This document shows positions 8,752-17,914 of a stretch of 64,000 bases of DNA, piece by piece. Source of the DNA: Paracoccus haematequi (GTDB lineage: Bacteria; Pseudomonadota; Alphaproteobacteria; Rhodobacterales; Rhodobacteraceae); contig CAMCVS010000014.1 in the NCBI GenBank assembly GCA_945881965.1, positions 1 to 64,000 of the forward strand, written 5' to 3'. The position numbers and the translations under genes are program-made. The notes below the pieces were generated by a model. That model ran no database searches. It saw only the letters and a list, made by a program, of their open reading frames with translations, and was not told where the DNA came from. Within the stretch, counting starts at the first letter, position 1; each line of letters opens with the position of its first letter.

Positions 8752-9144
8752 TCAATGACTGTCTAGCCCCAGACCCGCCAAGACGGCTTTGCGCACCGCA
8801 GCAAGGTCTTCGGGCGACAGTGTCGGATAAATGTATTTCCGGCGGTCCACTTTGAACGCGGACATCCGGCGCAATGAGATGTTCATCACAAGGTCACATT
8901 TCGCCCAGCAATCATCCGTCTCGATGCCCCAGGGTGTGTAATTCTTGGCCAACTTGTGTACGAATGGCAGGCTGTGCCGGGGCGCGGTGGTGCTGATCGG
9001 GACGATCGTTGCAAGTTCCGACCGGTAGGGCAGTTTCGGCGAGATCACGATCACGGGTCGCTTCTTGTTGATCTCGGGCGGTTTGAGGTCGGTGAAATCC
9101 CCGACGAAAATCTGCCCGGATCGGGGGTAGAAATTCAGCCCCAC
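8752..9144 (-). CDS. PemK/MazF-like protein between pheS and pheT
   Basis: This 130-residue protein resembles PemK/MazF toxins. The N-terminal part has GQIFVGDFTDLKPPEINKKR (close to residues 10-29), then RPVIVISP and a VPISTTAP strand, the usual SH3-like core of these mRNA interferases. A C-terminal LSPEDLAAVRKAVLAGLGL helix ends it. The GTG start overlaps the pheS TAG stop by one base, so translation is probably coupled. No antitoxin-like ORF lies on either side. It could be an active toxin, an inactive relative or a regulator; the sequence does not tell which. Confidence 0.75.
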   Translation of the reverse strand: MGLNFYPRSGQIFVGDFTDLKPPEINKKRPVIVISPKLPYRSELATIVPISTTAPRHSLPFVHKLAKNYTPWGIETDDCWAKCDLVMNISLRRMSAFKVDRRKYIYPTLSPEDLAAVRKAVLAGLGLDSH

Positions 9145-10223
9145 TACCGCGACAACCCCCCGTGCAAGGTCGGCACATCCAGTGACGCAAACCCGTAATG
9201 CCGCAGCCAGCGCAAATCAGACTCAAAGAACGCCCTTAAATCCGGTATCCCGTATTTCAGCATCGCGATGCGGTCGATGCCCATGCCAAAGGCAAAGCCC
9301 TGATACACGTCGGGATCAATCCCGCCCGCCGCGATCACCTTGGGGTGGACCATGCCACTGCCCAGAATTTCCAGCCAATCATCGCCCTCGCCCACTTTCA
9401 GCGTGCCACCCTCCCAGGAACAGCGGATGTCCACTTCGGCGGAGGGTTCGGTGAACGGGAAATGCGAGGCGCGGAAGCGCAGCTCGACGTGATCGACCTC
9501 GAAGAATGCTTTCACGAATTCTTCCAGCACCCATTTCAGGTTGGCCATGGAAATGTCGCGATCCAGCGCCAGACCCTCGACCTGATGGAACATTGGCGTA
9601 TGGGTCTGGTCGTAATCGGCGCGATAGACGCCGCCGGGGCAGATGATGCGCAGGGGTGCGCCCATCGCCTCCATGCTGCGGATCTGCACCGGGCTGGTAT
9701 GCGTGCGCAGCACATGCGGCGGGCGAGCGTCGCCCGCAGCGCGGTGCATATAGAACGTATCCATTTCCGCCCGCGCCGGGTGATGCGACGGGATATTCAG
9801 CGCGTCGAAATTATACCAGTCGGTGTCTATACGCGGGCCTTCGGCGACCGAGAACCCCATATCGGCAAAGATGGCGGTGACTTCTTCGGTCACTTGGCTA
9901 ATCGGGTGCAATGTGCCCTGACGGCGCGGGCGCGCGGGCAGTGTCACGTCCAGCCATTCGGCGCGCAGCCGTTCGTCCAGCGCGGCGTCGGCCAGCGCGG
10001 CCTTCTTCGCGGCCAAGGCCGAGGTGATTTCATCCTTCAGCGCGTTCAGCGCCGGACCCATGACCATGCGTTCTTCGGGCGACATCTTGCCCAACTCGCG
10101 CATCCGCAGGCTGATCTCGCCCTGCTTGCCCATGGCCGCGATGCGCAGATCCTCCAGCACGGCCTCGTCAGCGGCTCCGGCGATGGCGGCGCGGTATTTC
10201 TGGGCAAGCGCATCAAGGGTCAT
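9144..10223 (-). CDS. pheS: Phenylalanyl-tRNA synthetase alpha subunit
   Basis: The 359-residue product has the PheS layout. An N-terminal coiled coil ([17 protein letters not shown] onward) is followed by the class II catalytic core. [18 protein letters not shown] near residue 97 is motif 1 territory, and [18 protein letters not shown] is motif 3. It contributes the active site of the alpha2-beta2 enzyme. Its stop overlaps the start of the PemK-like gene by one base, and pheT follows further downstream on the same strand. The divergent MFS gene starts about 110 bp away. Confidence 0.97.
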   Translation of the reverse strand: MTLDALAQKYRAAIAGAADEAVLEDLRIAAMGKQGEISLRMRELGKMSPEERMVMGPALNALKDEITSALAAKKAALADAALDERLRAEWLDVTLPARPRRQGTLHPISQVTEEVTAIFADMGFSVAEGPRIDTDWYNFDALNIPSHHPARAEMDTFYMHRAAGDARPPHVLRTHTSPVQIRSMEAMGAPLRIICPGGVYRADYDQTHTPMFHQVEGLALDRDISMANLKWVLEEFVKAFFEVDHVELRFRASHFPFTEPSAEVDIRCSWEGGTLKVGEGDDWLEILGSGMVHPKVIAAGGIDPDVYQGFAFGMGIDRIAMLKYGIPDLRAFFESDLRWLRHYGFASLDVPTLHGGLSR

Positions 10224-10333
10224 GGCATCCTCCGAACGGTTGCGCCCGTGCTATCCAGCCGCGAGATTGATTGCAAGCATGGGGGATTGCGCCGCCTTGC
10301 CCGCTGGGATTTGGTGACCGCGAAGTGGGGACG

Positions 10334-11491
10334 ATGATGCGCGATTGGCTGTTGCTGGCGGGGCTGACGTTGGGGGTGACGATCACCAATGGCTTTGCGC
10401 GCTTTGCCTATGGGCTGATCCTGCCGTCGATGCGGGCCGAACTGGATTGGACCTATGCGCAGGCGGGATGGCTGAACACGGCCAATGCGCTGGGATATAT
10501 CGGCGGCGCGGTGCTGACGATGGCGTTGATCGGGCGAGTGCGGCCTGCGGTGTTGTTCGCGGTCGGGTTGGGCATGACCGTGATCGCGCTGCTGCTGACC
10601 GGGGTGAACGCGGACCTGACCTGGCAGACGGCGCTGCGGTTTCTGGCCGGGTTCTTTGGCGCGATGTCGTTTTCGACCGCAGGTGCGCTGACAGCGGGGT
10701 TGTTTCCGGGTGATGCGCGCAAGAACGCGTTGGCGATTGCGATCCTGTTCGGCACTGGCGGCGGCCTTGGTGTGATGCTGGCAGGCGCGGGCATCCCGCC
10801 GATGCTGGGCGCAATGGGCGATGCGGCGTGGCCGCTGGCCTGGGTGATGGTGGGCGCGGCGAGCCTGCTGGCCGCGCCGCTGGGCCTGTGGGCGGCTTGG
10901 GCCTTGCGCGGGTTGGGCGGGCGTGGCGCGGCGGCGGTGCCCCTGCCCGTCTGGCGGATGCTGGCGATGCTTGGCGGATATGCAAGTTTCGGGCTGGGCT
11001 ATATCGTTTACCTCACCTTTCTGTCGGCCTTCATGCGCGAACGCGCGGCAAGCGCCATCGAAATCACGCTGGTCTGGGTGTTGCTGGGCGTCTGCATCAG
11101 CCTGTCGCCGTTCCTGTGGCGCGGCATATTCGCGCGCCATGCGGGCGGGGTGCCGCTGGCGATGGTGCTGAGCGGCATCGCCGCCGGATCAGCGCTGCCG
11201 GTGATCTGGCCGACGCTGCCGGGGCTGGTGGTGTCGGCGGTGGTGTTCGGGTCATCGGTGTTCATGGCCCCCGGCGCGGTGACGAATTTCGCGCGCCAAA
11301 ACCTGCCCCCCGCCGCCTGGGGCCGTGCGATCAGCCTGTTCACCGTGGTGTTCGCGGTGGCGCAGACGGCGGGGCCCTATGCAGCGGGCTGGATCGGGGA
11401 TCAGGCGGGGTCGATCGGCATCAGCCTGCTGGTCGCGGCCGGATTGCTGGTCACCGGCGCGCTGATTGCGCTGACGCAACGGCGGCTGTGA
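10334..11491 (+). CDS. MFS transporter, YbfB/YjiJ-like
   Basis: The 385-residue protein is almost entirely hydrophobic, with about 12 predicted spans. It begins MMRDWLLLAGLTLGVTITNG and has the FARFAYGLILPSMRAEL segment typical of the YbfB/YjiJ branch of the major facilitator superfamily. The substrate is not known for this branch. I placed the start at 10334 after GGGG; an in-frame extension upstream is hydrophilic and unlikely to be real. A strong terminator follows the stop. Confidence 0.82.
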   Translation: MMRDWLLLAGLTLGVTITNGFARFAYGLILPSMRAELDWTYAQAGWLNTANALGYIGGAVLTMALIGRVRPAVLFAVGLGMTVIALLLTGVNADLTWQTALRFLAGFFGAMSFSTAGALTAGLFPGDARKNALAIAILFGTGGGLGVMLAGAGIPPMLGAMGDAAWPLAWVMVGAASLLAAPLGLWAAWALRGLGGRGAAAVPLPVWRMLAMLGGYASFGLGYIVYLTFLSAFMRERAASAIEITLVWVLLGVCISLSPFLWRGIFARHAGGVPLAMVLSGIAAGSALPVIWPTLPGLVVSAVVFGSSVFMAPGAVTNFARQNLPPAAWGRAISLFTVVFAVAQTAGPYAAGWIGDQAGSIGISLLVAAGLLVTGALIALTQRRL

Positions 11492-11496
11492 AACGC

Positions 11497-11525
11497 AAAA
11501 GGCCGCCCACGGGGGGCGGCCTTTT
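11497..11525. terminator. Bidirectional terminator between MFS gene and rplT
   Basis: AAAAGGCCGCCC, a short loop, then GGGCGGCCTTTT gives a 12-bp stem with A and T runs on both sides. It lies between two convergent genes and can end transcription from either. Confidence 0.88.
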
Positions 11526-11542
11526 CGGGACATGCAGAGGGG

Positions 11543-11905
11543 TCAGACCATCACGGCCTTGACGCGCTCGACGATGGCGGCAAATGCCGCCGGTTCGCGC
11601 ACGGCCAGGTCGGCCAGAACCTTGCGGTCCACCTCGATCTCGGCCTTCAGCAAACCATTGATAAAGCGCGAATAGGTCAGCGCCGGATCAATCGCGCGCA
11701 CGGCGGCGTTGATGCGCTGAATCCACAGCGCACGGAAGTTCCGCTTGCGCGCGCGGCGGTCGCGGGTTGCATATTGGTTTGCCTTGTCAACGGCCTGCGT
11801 GGCGACCTTAAAGCTGCTGCCACGGCGGTCATAATAACCTTTGGCGGCCTTCAGGATTTTCTTGTGACGGGCGTGGGTGACGGTACCACCTTTGACGCGG
11901 GACAT
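11543..11905 (-). CDS. rplT: 50S ribosomal protein L20
   Basis: The 120-residue basic protein starts [20 protein letters not shown] and contains the [16 protein letters not shown] and [20 protein letters not shown] segments of L20. L20 is needed early in 50S assembly and in many bacteria represses its own operon. It is 14 bp downstream of rpmI. The usual third member, infC, is far away at 59.9 kb, a split arrangement in this genome. Confidence 0.98.
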   Translation of the reverse strand: MSRVKGGTVTHARHKKILKAAKGYYDRRGSSFKVATQAVDKANQYATRDRRARKRNFRALWIQRINAAVRAIDPALTYSRFINGLLKAEIEVDRKVLADLAVREPAAFAAIVERVKAVMV

Positions 11906-11919
11906 GCTGTGGTTCCTTC

Positions 11920-12120
11920 TTAGCGGTCGTAGGGCATGTAGATCTTGACGATTTTCGCGTCAGAGGCCGACATTGTGGTGGTCCCGCGCGCCTGGCGGAT
12001 AAACTTCTTGTGCCGCTTGATCATGCCATGGCGCTTGCCGGCCTGACCGCAGATCACCTTGCCGGTGGCGGACATCTTGAAGCGCTTCTTGGCGCTCGAC
12101 TTGGTCTTCATCTTGGGCAT
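11920..12120 (-). CDS. rpmI: 50S ribosomal protein L35
   Basis: The 66-residue protein [20 protein letters not shown].. is L35. The ATG at 12120 is preceded by GGAGACGGAA. It is the promoter-proximal gene of an rpmI-rplT pair. Upstream in-frame sequence of about 60 codons is not L35-like and is excluded. Confidence 0.97.
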   Translation of the reverse strand: MPKMKTKSSAKKRFKMSATGKVICGQAGKRHGMIKRHKKFIRQARGTTTMSASDAKIVKIYMPYDR

Positions 12121-12268
12121 TTCCGTCTCCTCGGACTTTGGGTCGGTCAAAACGCGCGACTCGGCATGCCACGTTGGCCGGCCGCACGGGGTAGGCGCGC
12201 CGTATAGGCGGGGGCGCGCGCCGGTGCAAGGGGTTTTGCCACAGATGTGTGACAGGGTCAGTGCACCA

Positions 12269-12493
12269 TCATCCGACATAACGCGCGACGACGCGCACAA
12301 AGACTTCGGGCACCTGATCTATGCTGTAACCGCCGGGTTTGCCCTGAATGGCCCAGACCACCATGCCGCCGCCCAGAATGGCCACAATGGCCGCAACGCG
12401 CGGCGCGCGCCCGTCGGACAGCGCCGACACGATGGACGGGATCGAAAACCCGGCGAGGATCAATCCGATGACAAGGGCGAGGTCGGTATCCAC
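12269..12493 (-). CDS. Small two-span membrane protein, unknown function
   Basis: A 74-residue protein starts at a GTG preceded by a clear GGAGG seven bases upstream. It has two hydrophobic segments, [21 protein letters not shown] and [17 protein letters not shown], joined by a short DGRAPR loop, and a short C-terminal tail. It lies between pyk and rpmI on the same strand. I do not recognise a family with a known role; the good ribosome-binding site and membrane pattern argue that it is real. Confidence 0.7.
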   Translation of the reverse strand: MDTDLALVIGLILAGFSIPSIVSALSDGRAPRVAAIVAILGGGMVVWAIQGKPGGYSIDQVPEVFVRVVARYVG

Positions 12494-12527
12494 AAGCTAT
12501 CCTCCGGTTGTATTGCGCCCGTCCACA

Positions 12528-13973
12528 TTACTCTGGATCAGCGGCATAAATCAAACGTTCCGCGCAAGGGGCCACGCGCAGGATATTCGTGCTGCCCTGG
12601 ACGTTGAACGGCACGCCTGCGACCACAAGGATCTGATCGGTTTCTGTGGCAAACCCAAGCGCGCGCGCCGCGCGGGCCGAATTGACCACCGCCTGCTTGA
12701 AGCGTTCCAGTTCCGGGGTCATCACGCAGGTCACGCCCCAGGTCATCGCCATGCGCCGCGCCGTGGCGCGCAGCGAGGTCATGCCGATGATCGGCACCCG
12801 TGGGCGTTCGCGCGCCACCAGTGCCGCGGTGCGGCCGGTCTGGGTGTAGCAGCAGATCACTCGGATATCGGTGGTTTCGGCAATCTCGCGCGCGGCGGCG
12901 ACAATCCCATCGGCGACGCTGTGGCGCACGGCACGGCGCGAGGCGTCGATCACCTCGCGGTAGGTCGGGTCATGTTCCACCTCGCGCGCGACATTATCCA
13001 TGGTGCGCACGGCCTCGATGGGGAAATGTCCGGCGGCGCTTTCGGCCGACAGCATGATCGCATCCGCGCCTTCATAGATGGCGGTGGCAACATCCGACAC
13101 TTCGGCCCGCGTTGGCATCGGGCTTTCGATCATGGATTCCAGCATTTGCGTCGCCACGATCACCGGTTTCGCCGCCGCGCGGCAGCGCCGCACCAACCGC
13201 TTCTGGATCGGCGGCACGTTCTGCACCGGCAATTCCACCCCCAGATCGCCACGCGCCACCATGATGCCGTCGGACACGGCGAGGATTTCATCGAAATAGC
13301 GCACGGCGGTCGGCTTTTCGATCTTGGACATGATGGCGGCGCGGCCTGCGACCAGCGCGCGCGCCTCTTCGACATCGCCGGGGCGCTGCACGAACGACAG
13401 CGCCAGCCAGTCAACGCCCAGATCGCAGACAAATTCCAGATCGGAGCGATCCTTGTCCGACAGCGCGGCCAGCGGCAGTTCCACATCGGGCACGTTCACG
13501 CCCTTGCGGTTGGAAATCATGCCGCCCGCGATCACGGTGCAATCGGCGAAATCCGGGCCGCAGGTCAGCACGCGCAGCCGGATCTTGCCATCGTTCACCA
13601 AAAGATGCGCGCCGGGTTCCAATGCTGCGAAAATCTCGGGGTGCGGCAAGCAGACGCGGGTCGCGTCCCCCGGCGCGGGGTCCAGATCCATGCGGAAAGC
13701 CGCGCCCACGGCCAGATCGACGGGGCCATCGGCAAACGTTGAAACCCGCAGTTTCGGCCCCTGCAAATCCGCCAGAATGGCAATCGGCGTGTCCAGATCG
13801 CGTTCGACCTGCCGGATATGGGCGTGTTTCTCGGCGATCTCGGCATGGCTGCCGTGGCTCATGTTCAGGCGGAACACATCGGCCCCTGCCTCGTGCAGCG
13901 CGCGGATCATCGCATAAGTGGAGGAGGCCGGACCAAGCGTGGCCACGATCTTGACATTACGGGCGCGTTTCAT
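12528..13973 (-). CDS. pyk: Pyruvate kinase
   Basis: The 481-residue product starts MKRARNVKIVATLGPASSTY and has the hallmark segments FRLNMSHGSH, ILADLQGPKLRV, IMSKIEKPTAV (catalytic lysine) and MVARGDLGVE. It converts phosphoenolpyruvate and ADP to pyruvate and ATP. Length is normal for the full A-B-C domain enzyme. The ATG at 13973 is chosen because the sequence ahead of it is not conserved. It is the last glycolytic step for the sugar genes at 31.7-36.3 kb. Confidence 0.97.
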   Translation of the reverse strand: MKRARNVKIVATLGPASSTYAMIRALHEAGADVFRLNMSHGSHAEIAEKHAHIRQVERDLDTPIAILADLQGPKLRVSTFADGPVDLAVGAAFRMDLDPAPGDATRVCLPHPEIFAALEPGAHLLVNDGKIRLRVLTCGPDFADCTVIAGGMISNRKGVNVPDVELPLAALSDKDRSDLEFVCDLGVDWLALSFVQRPGDVEEARALVAGRAAIMSKIEKPTAVRYFDEILAVSDGIMVARGDLGVELPVQNVPPIQKRLVRRCRAAAKPVIVATQMLESMIESPMPTRAEVSDVATAIYEGADAIMLSAESAAGHFPIEAVRTMDNVAREVEHDPTYREVIDASRRAVRHSVADGIVAAAREIAETTDIRVICCYTQTGRTAALVARERPRVPIIGMTSLRATARRMAMTWGVTCVMTPELERFKQAVVNSARAARALGFATETDQILVVAGVPFNVQGSTNILRVAPCAERLIYAADPE

Positions 13974-14067
13974 GGTCTGTCCCTGTCGATGGGGCCGCAC
14001 GACGGGCGCGGCGGTTTCCTTTGCGTTTGATCTCGCATAAACTTGGCGGAAACAACACCTGTGTGAC

Positions 14068-14811
14068 ATGACCTATCAACCTTACCAAATCCTTGCCAAC
14101 GCTGCGCCGTCGCGCTGGCTGGTGACGTGCGACCATGCCGCCAACACGGTGCCGCCGTTCGTTGCGGGGGGGTGTCTGGGCGTCGCGCCTTCCGACATGG
14201 CGCGCCACATCGCCTTTGATGTGGGCGCAGCGGGGCTGACGCGCGCGCTGGCGGCGGAACTGGGCGGCGCGGCGATCCTGTCGAATTTCTCGCGCCTCGT
14301 GATTGATCCGAACCGGGGCGAGGATGACCCGACGCTGGTGATGAAACTGTATGACGGCACGATCATTCCGGGAAACCGGCATGTAACCGGGGCCGACGTG
14401 GCGGACCGGCTGGACCGGCTGTATCGGCCCTATCACGCGGCCTATGCGAAATTGGCGGCGGCGCGCGCGGATATGGTGATCTGCGCCGTGCACAGTTTCA
14501 CCCCGCAACTGCGCGCGCGGCCCCCCCGGCCCTGGCATGTCGGCGTGCTCTATTCGCATCTGGATGCGCGGCTGGCGCTGCCGCTGATCGCGCGGCTGCG
14601 GGCAGAGCCTGATCTCTGCGTGGGTGACAATGAACCCTATGCGGGGCACCTGCCCGGCGATGCCATCGACCGTCATGCCCTGACCCCCGGACGGCCCAAT
14701 GTGCTGATTGAACTGCGCAATGACCTGATCGCCACGCCTGACGCGCAAGCCGCATGGGCCGCGCGGCTGGCCCCGATCCTGATTGCAACGCTGACAGAGT
14801 CCGGCCTTTGA
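14068..14811 (+). CDS. N-formylglutamate amidohydrolase family protein (first copy)
   Basis: The 247-residue product has the family's WLVTCDHAANTVPP and SRLVIDPNRGEDDPTLVM segments, which place metal-binding and substrate-binding residues, plus an AVHSFTP motif. Members cleave the N-acyl group from N-formyl- or related N-acyl-glutamates. It lies 11 bp ahead of the DUF1244 gene and about 0.5 kb upstream of dgcN-dgcA. A role on an N-acylglutamate from that pathway is therefore tempting but is an inference. The ATG has only a weak ribosome-binding site. Confidence 0.82.
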   Translation: MTYQPYQILANAAPSRWLVTCDHAANTVPPFVAGGCLGVAPSDMARHIAFDVGAAGLTRALAAELGGAAILSNFSRLVIDPNRGEDDPTLVMKLYDGTIIPGNRHVTGADVADRLDRLYRPYHAAYAKLAAARADMVICAVHSFTPQLRARPPRPWHVGVLYSHLDARLALPLIARLRAEPDLCVGDNEPYAGHLPGDAIDRHALTPGRPNVLIELRNDLIATPDAQAAWAARLAPILIATLTESGL

Positions 14812-14822
14812 AAGAGAGCATC

Positions 14823-15146
14823 ATGCCAGATATCGACCCGCAGACCATGATCCGGATCGAGGCCGCCGCGTTCCGCGCCCTGCGCCAGCACCTGCTGGAG
14901 GCCCGCCCCGAGGTGCAGAACATCGACCTGATGAACCTTGCCGGGTTTTGCCGCAACTGTCTGGCCCGCTGGGTGCAGGAAGCGGCGGCGGCGGAGGGTG
15001 TCGAGATGACGAAGGACGCCGCGCGGGAACTGTATTACGGCATGCCCTATGACGCGTGGCGCGCGCAGCACCAGACCGACGCGGATGCGGCGACACAGGC
15101 CGCGTTTGCGGTGGCCTTTGCACAGAACGTGACGCAGAAAGACTGA
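14823..15146 (+). CDS. DUF1244 domain protein
   Basis: The 107-residue protein contains the family signature AAAFRALRQHLLEARPEVQNIDLMNLAGFCRNCLARW and a YYGMPYDAWRAQHQ segment. DUF1244 proteins are small helical proteins with a conserved CRNC pair and no assigned activity. The start at 14823 follows AAAGAGAG. It appears to form a unit with the upstream amidohydrolase. Confidence 0.85.
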   Translation: MPDIDPQTMIRIEAAAFRALRQHLLEARPEVQNIDLMNLAGFCRNCLARWVQEAAAAEGVEMTKDAARELYYGMPYDAWRAQHQTDADAATQAAFAVAFAQNVTQKD

Positions 15147-15297
15147 CGCGGCGTGGCGCCTTCTGCGCAGGTTTCTGTCGCAGTCTGCCCGTTTGCGATG
15201 CAAATCTTGCGTATTCCCGCCCAAACACGCCGATTTCGCAACCGTATTGCCCGCGATCCGGCGCAAGCTGGGGCGACCTGAATTGCCGGAGGCCACC

Positions 15298-16299
15298 ATG
15301 ATCGACACCCCCTATCTGCTGTTTCTGGGCGACGCGCCCGACATGCTGGCCGCGAAAGTGGCCATCGGCATCCGCGACTGGCGGCCCGAATTTGCCATCG
15401 GGCAATACCGCATGGAGGGCTGCAAGGCCGACCTTGGCCTGCCCGACCTGACGCTGGCAGAGGCCAAGGCGCGCGGCGTCAAGACGCTGGTGGTGGGCGT
15501 GGCAAACCGGGGCGGGGTGATTTCACAGTCGTGGAAAAAGGTGCTGGTGGCGGCGCTGGAAGACGGGTTCGATCTGGCATCCGGCCTGCACAATCTGCTG
15601 TGTGACGAGCCTGATCTGGCCGCCGTGGCCGCCGCCACAGGGCGCGCCCTGCATGATGTGCGGGTGCCGTCGGTCGATTATCCCATCGCCAATGGCGTGA
15701 AACGCACCGGCAAGCGGATGCTGGCCATCGGCACGGATTGTTCCGTGGGCAAGATGTACACGGCCCTGTGCATGGAACGTGAAATGCGCGCGCGCGGCAT
15801 GAAGGCGTCGTTTCGCGCTACCGGACAGACCGGCATCCTGATCACCGGCGGCGGTGTGCCCTTGGACGCGGTGGTGGCGGATTTTATGGCGGGTGCTGTG
15901 GAATGTCTGACGCCCGACAATGACCCGGATCACTGGGACCTGATCGAGGGGCAAGGCTCGTTGTTCCATGTCAGCTATTCCGGCGTCACGCTGGCCTTGG
16001 TGCATGGCGGGCAACCCGATGCGCTGGTGATCTGCGATGAACCGACGCGAGCGCATATGCGCGGGTTGCCGGGGTATAAGCTGCCCACGCTGGAAGCGGT
16101 GCGCGACATGGGGGTGGCGCTGGCGCGCGTGGCGAACCCGGCCTGCGTCGCGGTGGGCTGTGCGATCAACACGCAGCACATGGACGAGGCTGTCGCGCGC
16201 GACCATCTGAAGGCCGTCGAGGACCGCATGGGCCTGCCCGCGACCGACCCTTTCCGCTTTGGCGCGGGTGTGTTGGTCGATGCGCTGGCGCGGGTGTGA
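15298..16299 (+). CDS. dgcN: D-glutamate N-acetyltransferase DgcN (DUF1611)
   Basis: This 333-residue DUF1611 protein has a central P-loop-like TDCSVGKMYTAL segment around residue 155 and a DYPIANGVKRTGKRM region. DgcN acetylates D-glutamate to N-acetyl-D-glutamate, the first step of the D-Glu catabolic route described in marine Proteobacteria. The ATG follows GGAGGCCACC. dgcA comes next on the same strand, which strongly supports the assignment, since the two are a known pair. A dispersed repeat separates them. Confidence 0.88.
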   Translation: MIDTPYLLFLGDAPDMLAAKVAIGIRDWRPEFAIGQYRMEGCKADLGLPDLTLAEAKARGVKTLVVGVANRGGVISQSWKKVLVAALEDGFDLASGLHNLLCDEPDLAAVAAATGRALHDVRVPSVDYPIANGVKRTGKRMLAIGTDCSVGKMYTALCMEREMRARGMKASFRATGQTGILITGGGVPLDAVVADFMAGAVECLTPDNDPDHWDLIEGQGSLFHVSYSGVTLALVHGGQPDALVICDEPTRAHMRGLPGYKLPTLEAVRDMGVALARVANPACVAVGCAINTQHMDEAVARDHLKAVEDRMGLPATDPFRFGAGVLVDALARV

Positions 16300-16306
16300 C
16301 CGCGTG

Positions 16307-16367
16307 GAGGGGGGCGCTGCCCCCCGCCCGTTCCGGGCCCCCCCGGGATAGTTGGAAACCAGAGAAG
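16307..16367 (+). repeat. Dispersed intergenic repeat, copy A
   Basis: GGAGGGGGGCGCTGCCCCCC forms a stem, followed by a GGGCCCCCCCGGGATAGTT box and a GGAAACCAGAGAAG tail. It lies between dgcN and dgcA, so any stem-loop it makes would sit within that transcript. Very similar copies are at 57238 and 60470. Confidence 0.85.
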
Positions 16368-16377
16368 GACAAGGCGC

Positions 16378-17343
16378 ATGCACATCGAGGTAACGCGGGA
16401 TGTGTTCCGGCTGGCGCAGGTGTTCACCATCTCGCGCGGGTCGCGGACCGAGGCGCAGGTGTTGACGGTATCCGTTATGGATCAGGGCATTACCGGGCGC
16501 GGCGAATGTGTGCCCTATGCCCGCTATGGCGAAACGCTGGAAACGGTGGCGGCGCAGATCGCAGGCTTGCCTGGGGCGTTTGACCGCGCGGCGTTGCAGC
16601 ACTTGCTGCCGCCGGGGGCGGCGCGCAACGCGGTGGATTGCGCGTTGTGGGATTGGGAGGCCAAGCGCGCGGGTCGCCCGGTGTGGGACTTGGCGGGGCT
16701 GGAAGCGCCCGCGCCTTGTGTCACCGCCTATACCCTGTCGCTGGATACGCCCGACGCGATGGCGGCGCAGGCGCGTTTGCATGCCGCGCGGCCCGTGCTG
16801 AAGATCAAGCTGGGCACGCCGGACGACATGCCACGGCTGGAGGCGGTGCGGCGCGGCGCGCCCGCCGCGCGTATCATCGTGGACGCCAACGAGGGCTGGA
16901 GCGCGGCGGTCTATGCCGATCTGGCCCCGCATCTGGTCCGGCTGGGCGTGGCGCTGGTGGAACAGCCGTTGCCTGCGTCGGAAGATGACGCGCTGCTGGG
17001 CATGGTGCGGCCGGTGCCGGTGTGCGCGGATGAATCCTGCCATGACCGCGCCTCGCTCGGCCATCTGGCGGGCAAGTATGACATGGTGAACATCAAGCTG
17101 GACAAGACCGGCGGGCTGACCGAAGCGCTTGCGCTGCGCGATGCCGCCCGCGCGGCGGGGTTCGGCGTCATGGTGGGCTGCATGGTCGGGTCGTCGCTGG
17201 CCATGGCGCCCGCCGTGCTGGTGGCGCAGGGTGCGGATGTGGTCGATCTGGACGGGCCGCTGTTGTTGGCCGAGGACCGCGTGCCGCCCTTACGCTATGA
17301 CGGCAGCAAGGTGTTCCCGGCAGATGCCGCGCTGTGGGGGTGA
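16378..17343 (+). CDS. dgcA: N-acetyl-D-glutamate racemase DgcA
   Basis: The 321-residue protein belongs to the dipeptide-epimerase/enolase superfamily. LKIKLGT holds the KxK catalytic base, IIVDANEG, EQPLP and CADESC supply metal ligands, and NIKLDKTGG supplies the second catalytic lysine. DgcA converts N-acetyl-D-glutamate to the L form. Adjacency to dgcN favours this over the related L-Ala-D/L-Glu epimerase role, although the fold alone does not exclude that. A deacylase is then needed to yield L-glutamate. Confidence 0.85.
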   Translation: MHIEVTRDVFRLAQVFTISRGSRTEAQVLTVSVMDQGITGRGECVPYARYGETLETVAAQIAGLPGAFDRAALQHLLPPGAARNAVDCALWDWEAKRAGRPVWDLAGLEAPAPCVTAYTLSLDTPDAMAAQARLHAARPVLKIKLGTPDDMPRLEAVRRGAPAARIIVDANEGWSAAVYADLAPHLVRLGVALVEQPLPASEDDALLGMVRPVPVCADESCHDRASLGHLAGKYDMVNIKLDKTGGLTEALALRDAARAAGFGVMVGCMVGSSLAMAPAVLVAQGADVVDLDGPLLLAEDRVPPLRYDGSKVFPADAALWG

Positions 17344-17353
17344 AAGGCCCCCG

Positions 17354-17761
17354 TCAGCGCATCACATGCACGGCGCAAGGCGCGTGGCGCACCACGGTGG
17401 TTGCGGTCGAGCCCAGCAGCAGATCCTGCATGCCGGGGCGGTGCGAGGCCACGACGATGCAATCCACCGCGTTCTGCGCCGCCCAATCGCTGATTGTGCG
17501 TCCGGCGTGGCCATCCACCACATGCACCGACACACGCGGCAGATCGCCTGCTAGCGTCATCAGCGCGCGTTCCAGATCGGCGCGGGTCTCCGCCAGATAA
17601 TCGGCGGGCAGATAGCCAAGCGCATAGGGAGGCACGGTTTCCTGCACATGCAGCAGGGAAATCCGCCCCGAAGGCCCGGCCAGCACACGGGCCGCTGCCA
17701 AAGCGCGCGTGGTGTCGCGGTCGGCGTCGAAACTGATCGGCACAAGCACATGGGCATACAT
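17354..17761 (-). CDS. Universal stress protein UspA family
   Basis: The 135-residue protein begins MYAHVLVPISFDADRDTTRA, the usual first strand and ATP-binding Asp of the Usp fold, and ends with LLLGSTATTVVRHAPCAVHV, the G-x-G-S/T nucleotide-binding tail. It is a single-domain cytoplasmic Usp. The ATG at 17761 follows GGAGGACCGCCG. It converges on dgcA with 10 bp between stops. Confidence 0.88.
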   Translation of the reverse strand: MYAHVLVPISFDADRDTTRALAAARVLAGPSGRISLLHVQETVPPYALGYLPADYLAETRADLERALMTLAGDLPRVSVHVVDGHAGRTISDWAAQNAVDCIVVASHRPGMQDLLLGSTATTVVRHAPCAVHVMR

Positions 17762-17914
17762 CGGCGGTCCTCCTTGATGCGGATATCGCATGATGCCAGA
17801 GGCGCGGGGCGTTTGTCTTGACCGGGATCAGGGCGCGGGGTGATTTGCGCGGCGGTTAACGGCAAATTAACCGGGACCGGGTCAGTCTGGCGGCGATCTG
17901 TGCCCGGAGTTGCC

